10,006 bases of DNA from Bordetella parapertussis (GTDB taxonomy: Bacteria; Pseudomonadota; Gammaproteobacteria; Burkholderiales; Burkholderiaceae_C), in contig CAMCNE010000184.1 in the NCBI GenBank assembly GCA_945875935.1, positions 1 to 10,006 of the forward strand, written 5' to 3'. Numbering within the stretch: position 1 is the first letter of the stretch; the number at the start of each line of letters is the position of its first letter. This document shows positions 7,275-10,006 of the stretch, in pieces. The notes below the pieces were generated by a model. That model was given only the letters and a program-made list of their open reading frames with translations. It was not told the origin of the DNA and did not search any database. The position numbers were made by a program, and so were the translations under genes.

Positions 7275-8112
7275 CGGCAAACCCCTTGCGTGTTTTCTGA
7301 AACCACGCAAAACCCGCTGCGGCCACGACCAGTGAGGCCAACAAATAAATGCCCAGTGCCGAAAAATCTGGCGTCTTGCCCCAGTACAAAACGTCTCGGG
7401 TCTGCTCGATGATGATGGTCAGCGGGTTGAAGTACAAAAAGCTTTGGTACTTTGGCGGCAGGGCCGATGCCGGAAAGAAGATGGGCGACAAGAACATCAG
7501 CACGGTCATCGCAATGCCCGTGATCTGCGACACGTCGCGCAGGTAAACGCCCAGCGATGCCAGAAACCAGCTGATGCCCATGATCAGCAGCAGCAGCGGC
7601 AGCAAGATCAGCGGCAAGAACACCACTGTTGCGTGCGGCACGCCAAAAAACACCCCATACGCCACTGCCCACACCAACAGGCTGATGCCGCCATGAAACA
7701 GCGCCGACCCCAGCGACACCATGGGCAGTATCTCCAGCGGAAACACCACCTTCTTGACGTAGTTGACGTTCGAGATGATCAAACCCGGCGCGCGGGTGAT
7801 GCAGTCGGCAAACAGGTTGAACACGATCAACCCGGCAAACAGCACCAGGGCAAATTCGGTCTTCGAGTCGTTGCCGCTGTTCCAGCGCGCCTTGAACACC
7901 ACGCTGAAGACAAAGGTGTAAACCGCCAGCATGAACAGCGGATTGAAGAACGACCACAGCAGCCCCATCACAGAGCCGCGGTAGCGGCCCTGCACCTCGC
8001 GCCGGGTCATTTGCCAGATCAGCTGGCGGTGTCGCCAGAAACTCAGTGCCGCAGCGCTCAGCGAGGTCGGCAGTGCCGCATGGGGGTTGACAGCAATCGG
8101 CAGCGGCGTCAC
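7264..8112 (-). CDS. wzm: ABC-2 type polysaccharide export permease (Wzm type)
   Basis: The membrane subunit forms the channel through which Wzt drives lipid-linked polysaccharide. The 282 residues fit the family length. An amphipathic N-terminal segment (about 22-45) with MTRREVQGRYRGSVMGLLWS is the typical opening, followed by about six hydrophobic segments near 50-74, 86-105, 131-157, 163-190, 197-213 and 250-271. NVNYVKKVVFPLEILP (115-130) is the conserved cytoplasmic loop that meets the ATPase, and YFNPLTIIIEQTRD (227-240) the re-entrant region before the last helix. The start is GTG 8112, without a clear Shine-Dalgarno. It lies 13 bp after the lipoprotein stop codon and is long enough to include the N-terminal helix; Met35 (ATG) would cut that helix. 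The 3' end overlaps wzt by 11 nt. Function is firm; the exact start is less so. Confidence 0.94.
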   Translation of the reverse strand: MTPLPIAVNPHAALPTSLSAAALSFWRHRQLIWQMTRREVQGRYRGSVMGLLWSFFNPLFMLAVYTFVFSVVFKARWNSGNDSKTEFALVLFAGLIVFNLFADCITRAPGLIISNVNYVKKVVFPLEILPMVSLGSALFHGGISLLVWAVAYGVFFGVPHATVVFLPLILLPLLLLIMGISWFLASLGVYLRDVSQITGIAMTVLMFLSPIFFPASALPPKYQSFLYFNPLTIIIEQTRDVLYWGKTPDFSALGIYLLASLVVAAAGFAWFQKTRKGFADVI

Positions 8113-8125
8113 CTGGGGCCGCGCG

Positions 8126-8641
8126 TCAGATCGACGAGCCGGCTGCCGCCGGTGTCGCAGCCGGTGCCGGTGCGCCAGGCGCAGTCACGGGCGGTGCCTT
8201 CACCACGCGGGTCTTGTTGCCATTGGTCACCATGATGATGGCCTCGCCGGGCTTGAACACCTCTGAGCCCTTGGCTTGCACGATGGCTCGGCGATCGCCG
8301 TTGGACAACTGCACCATGATTTCGACGGCGTCTTCCTTGGTCATGTTGCGCTCGATGGCGTTGCCAGCCACCGCGCCGGCCACGCCAGCGAGCACGCCGA
8401 CGATGGCACCAGTGGTGTTGCCGCCGACCTGCGAGCCGGCAATGCCGCCCACCGCGGCGCCCGTCACCGCGCCCGCGCCACTCTGTGAGCCATCAACCGT
8501 CACGTCACGCACTGACAGCACGGTGCCGTCTCGCACGTCTGACAGGCGCTGTGCGTCCTTGCGCGAGATCACATCGGGGCTGGTGGTGCTGCAGGCGGCA
8601 AGCACGCCCACCAAGCAAAGGGAAACTAGGGTTTTGTTCAT
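8126..8641 (-). CDS. Outer-membrane lipoprotein with glycine-zipper 2TM domain (SlyB/Pcp-like)
   Basis: The 171-residue precursor begins with a lipoprotein signal peptide: basic MNK, a hydrophobic core, lipobox LAAC with the lipidated Cys17, then STTSPD, which lacks Asp at +2 and so permits outer-membrane sorting. Residues about 36-50 (DVRDGTVLSVRDV) and the Gly/Ala-rich helix pair at about 56-95 (GAVTGAAVGGIAGSQVGG, GVLAGVAGAVAGNAIE) are the glycine-zipper 2TM domain of SlyB-type proteins. A small beta part (about 105-147) and a Pro/Ala tail follow. SlyB proteins help stabilise the outer membrane and are often envelope-stress genes. ATG 8641 is chosen because the signal peptide starts there, with AAGGA 10 nt upstream; an in-frame extension to 8764 has no such logic. 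Only 13 bp separate it from wzm, so co-transcription with the export operon is possible, although it may simply be the conserved flank into which the cluster is set. Confidence 0.9.
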   Translation of the reverse strand: MNKTLVSLCLVGVLAACSTTSPDVISRKDAQRLSDVRDGTVLSVRDVTVDGSQSGAGAVTGAAVGGIAGSQVGGNTTGAIVGVLAGVAGAVAGNAIERNMTKEDAVEIMVQLSNGDRRAIVQAKGSEVFKPGEAIIMVTNGNKTRVVKAPPVTAPGAPAPAATPAAAGSSI

Positions 8642-8771
8642 GGAAAGATTGTCCTTGAGAAAGATAGACCAACGTGCCCCGCCGATGGGGGGTTGACGCA
8701 GGCGTGGGTGCTGTGGATGGGCGGTCACAATTGAAGGCCTGAATCCTTTGATTTTTCGCATCACTTATCGA
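8642..8771. promoter_or_regulatory. Divergent intergenic region between the lipoprotein gene and cysC
   Basis: These 130 bp separate two divergent start codons, so they should hold the promoter of the minus-strand lipoprotein/export run and that of cysC. On the minus strand a TATCTT (8661-8666) stands at a plausible -10 distance from ATG 8641, but no good -35 lies 16-18 bp before it. On the + strand TTGACG (8692-8697) and TTGAAG (8731-8736) look like -35 boxes without a convincing -10. A CCCC/GGGG pair at 8677-8690 could form a small hairpin. No operator is recognised. Confidence 0.4.
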
Positions 8772-9365
8772 ATGCAAAACCTGCACCAGCAAGACTTCAG
8801 CGTCACCCGTGCCGACCGCGAGCGTCTGGCGGGGCACCCCGGCCGGGTGGTGTGGTTCACTGGGTTGTCCGGCGCCGGCAAGTCGACGCTGGCCAACGCG
8901 CTTGAGGTTGAACTGCATCGGCTTGGCAAGCGCACCTATGTGCTCGATGGCGACAACCTGCGCCGCGGCCTTTGCAAGGACCTGCCTTTCAGCGACGCGG
9001 GCCGCACAGAAAACATCCGCCGCGTGGCCGAGGTGGCTCGCCTGATGATGGATGCGGGGGTGATCGTGATGACGGCATTCATCTCTCCTTTCAGGGCGGA
9101 TCGCCAACTGGCGAGGGACCTGATCGGCACGGCAAAGTTCCTGGAAGTGTTCGTCGACACCCCTCTTGCCGAGTGTGAGTTGCGCGATCCGAAAGGGCTT
9201 TACAAAAAGGCTCGCAGCGGTCAACTGACGCAGATGACGGGCATCGACAGCCCCTATGAGCCGCCGCTGCAGGCCGATCTGGTGGTGGCGGGTGGCACTT
9301 GCACTGTGGCGCAGGCGGTGCATGACTTGCGAGCGTTGATCGAGCGGCCCGAAGACCGCAGCTGA
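8772..9365 (+). CDS. cysC: Adenylyl-sulfate (APS) kinase
   Basis: CysC phosphorylates adenosine 5'-phosphosulfate at the 3'-OH with ATP to give PAPS, in the cytoplasm. PAPS is reduced in sulfur assimilation in some bacteria and is the sulfate donor for sulfotransferases. The 197 residues equal the family's usual size. Walker A GLSGAGKST is at 31-39, DGDNLRRGL at 59-67 (APS-contacting region), FSDAGRTENIRR at 73-84, ISPFRADR at 104-111 with Ser105 at the position phosphorylated in E. coli CysC, then DPKGLYKKAR at 139-148 and GIDSPYEPP at 157-165 in the lid region. ATG 8772 is chosen for length; the in-frame TTG 8748 would add eight residues, and neither has a strong ribosome site. No cysD, cysN or cysH is seen beside it, and a sulfotransferase-like gene lies in the divergent operon about 2.9 kb away, so supplying PAPS for glycan sulfation is a plausible role. 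It converges on the HNH gene with 23 bp between. Confidence 0.95.
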   Translation: MQNLHQQDFSVTRADRERLAGHPGRVVWFTGLSGAGKSTLANALEVELHRLGKRTYVLDGDNLRRGLCKDLPFSDAGRTENIRRVAEVARLMMDAGVIVMTAFISPFRADRQLARDLIGTAKFLEVFVDTPLAECELRDPKGLYKKARSGQLTQMTGIDSPYEPPLQADLVVAGGTCTVAQAVHDLRALIERPEDRS

Positions 9366-9388
9366 TCGATGGTGCGTCGCACGCGACT

Positions 9389-9946
9389 TCAGCCGCGCAG
9401 CCTGCTGTGCCGCGGTACGCTGGCCAGCAGAAACTCCATCTGGTCGGCCAGGATGCGCCGGCCGCGCAGGATCATGTCTTCGTGCAGGCTGGGTGTGTAG
9501 GGCAGGTACATCAGCGTCATGCGGGCTTCTTCGGGTAGGCGGTTGCCCTTGTTGCCGTTGCAGGTGCGGCAGGCCGTGATGCAGTTCATCCAGGTGTCTT
9601 CGCCGCCGCGTGAGGTGGGGATGATGTGCTCGCGCGTGAGGTCATCCACATGAAAGTGCCCGCCGCAGTAGGCGCACACATGGCGGTCACGCACGAACAG
9701 CTTGGGGTTGGACAGCGCCGGGCTTTGCCGCCAAGCGCGTGCGGGGATCGAACCGCGCACCGCGATGATGGGGTGCACCTCGATGAGTGACTGCAGCCCG
9801 CTGCAACGCTGCACGCCACCGCGCAGCACATAAAACGCGTCACCCAGCGTCCAGGCAACGCCGTCGCTGGCGTACAGCACCGCCGCCTCTCTGGCCGACA
9901 GCCACGCTTGCGGCCGCCCCGATACGTCGAGTTGCAAAACTTCCAA
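9389..9946 (-). CDS. HNH endonuclease-family protein with zinc-binding CxxC pairs
   Basis: A 185-residue protein with a C-terminal HNH nuclease domain. CAYC (91-94) and CRTC (126-129) form the structural zinc site, and REHIIPTSRGG (105-115) carries the metal-binding His107 and flanks the catalytic loop; WMNCITACRTCNGNKGNR supplies the last Asn. After it come MYLPYTPSLHEDMILRGRRILADQMEFL, a tail I associate with a conserved chromosomal HNH family of Burkholderiales rather than with a mobile nuclease. The N-terminal ~80 residues (VLQLDVSGRPQAWLSAREA) belong to the same family and have no known separate function. The start is TTG 9946, seven bases after a strong GGAGG; the in-frame TTG 9970 lies before that site and would put it inside the gene. 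The natural substrate is unknown. Nothing ties it to the polysaccharide genes beyond adjacency. Confidence 0.9.
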   Translation of the reverse strand: MEVLQLDVSGRPQAWLSAREAAVLYASDGVAWTLGDAFYVLRGGVQRCSGLQSLIEVHPIIAVRGSIPARAWRQSPALSNPKLFVRDRHVCAYCGGHFHVDDLTREHIIPTSRGGEDTWMNCITACRTCNGNKGNRLPEEARMTLMYLPYTPSLHEDMILRGRRILADQMEFLLASVPRHSRLRG

Positions 9947-10006
9947 GGTCAGTCCTCCCTTGAGAGACAAAGCCTATTGAACGCATGTGACAGCACGGAT
10001 GTTCGC

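Noticed and set aside
7235..7957. 240-codon open frame on the minus strand in another frame of wzm
   Set aside because: It covers the same strand as wzm in a different frame and encodes a low-complexity Gly/Val/Arg-rich product; wzm is unmistakable.
7444..8235. 263-codon open frame on the + strand opposite wzm
   Set aside because: It is antisense to a clear Wzm permease, rich in Gln, His and Arg as expected for a GC-rich antisense frame, and has no recognisable domain.
8505..9323. 272-codon open frame on the minus strand across cysC and the start of the lipoprotein gene
   Set aside because: It is antisense to all catalytic motifs of CysC and merges into another frame of the lipoprotein gene; a shadow of GC-rich coding sequence.
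9371..9383. Small inverted repeat between cysC and the HNH gene as a terminator
   Set aside because: The GTGC/GCAC stem is only four pairs with no T-run, too weak to call a rho-independent terminator.
9389..9946. HNH protein as a homing or mobile-element nuclease or defence gene
   Set aside because: No intron, repeat, att site or partner gene is seen, the composition matches the chromosomal flank, and it resembles a common chromosomal HNH family of Burkholderiales.
1..10006. CRISPR arrays, tRNA or rRNA genes, insertion sequences
   Set aside because: No regularly spaced repeats, no tRNA cloverleaf or rRNA-like stretch and no transposase or flanking inverted repeats were seen on reading; the window is almost fully protein-coding.

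Overview
The window looks like the edge of a surface-polysaccharide (O-antigen or capsule) biosynthesis locus from a Gram-negative betaproteobacterium, most likely Burkholderiales or Comamonadaceae-like. This rests on the GC-rich flanks, a SlyB/glycine-zipper lipoprotein, an HNH protein of a form common in Burkholderiales, and an ABC-transporter-dependent export system. The organism assignment is inferred from gene style; no search was run.

Layout. The 3' end of ugd (UDP-glucose 6-dehydrogenase) lies on the + strand at 1-338. It converges, with only 7 bp between stop codons, on a long minus-strand gene run. Read in its direction of transcription (right to left) this run is: glycine-zipper lipoprotein (8641-8126), Wzm-like permease (8112-7264), Wzt-like ATPase with a C-terminal carbohydrate-binding domain (7274-5877), sulfotransferase-like protein with a C-terminal coiled coil (5877-4786), WsaF-type glycosyltransferase (4781-3483), GT4-like glycosyltransferase (3483-2314), rhamnosyltransferase-like GT2 (2221-1292) and a second GT2 (1326-346). 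Most neighbours overlap or abut (TAATG and TGATG junctions, 11-nt and 35-nt overlaps), as in one translationally coupled operon. Beyond a 130-bp divergent intergenic region, cysC (APS kinase) reads right on the + strand and converges on an HNH endonuclease-like gene (9946-9389).

How the genes may work together. The glycosyltransferases would build the glycan on its lipid carrier from nucleotide sugars. Ugd supplies UDP-glucuronate, and at least one GT2 looks like a rhamnosyltransferase. Wzm/Wzt would export the finished chain. CysC makes PAPS, the donor a sulfotransferase needs. The gene directly after wzt encodes a sulfotransferase-like domain joined to a regular coiled coil and a C-terminal SWRVTAPLR segment. 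The same order of parts (terminal modifying enzyme, coiled-coil ruler, membrane-proximal tail, partner Wzt with a glycan-binding domain) is known for the E. coli O9a chain terminator WbdD, which uses a methyltransferase/kinase. The main hypothesis here is therefore a sulfate-capping chain terminator with its own PAPS supply.

Base composition is mosaic. The sulfotransferase gene and the Wzt C-terminal domain are clearly AT-richer (hand-counted 60-bp lines of about 33-47% GC) than the Wzt ATPase domain and everything to its right (about 57-70%). This suggests a strain-specific segment spliced into a conserved export and flank backbone, with the junction inside wzt.
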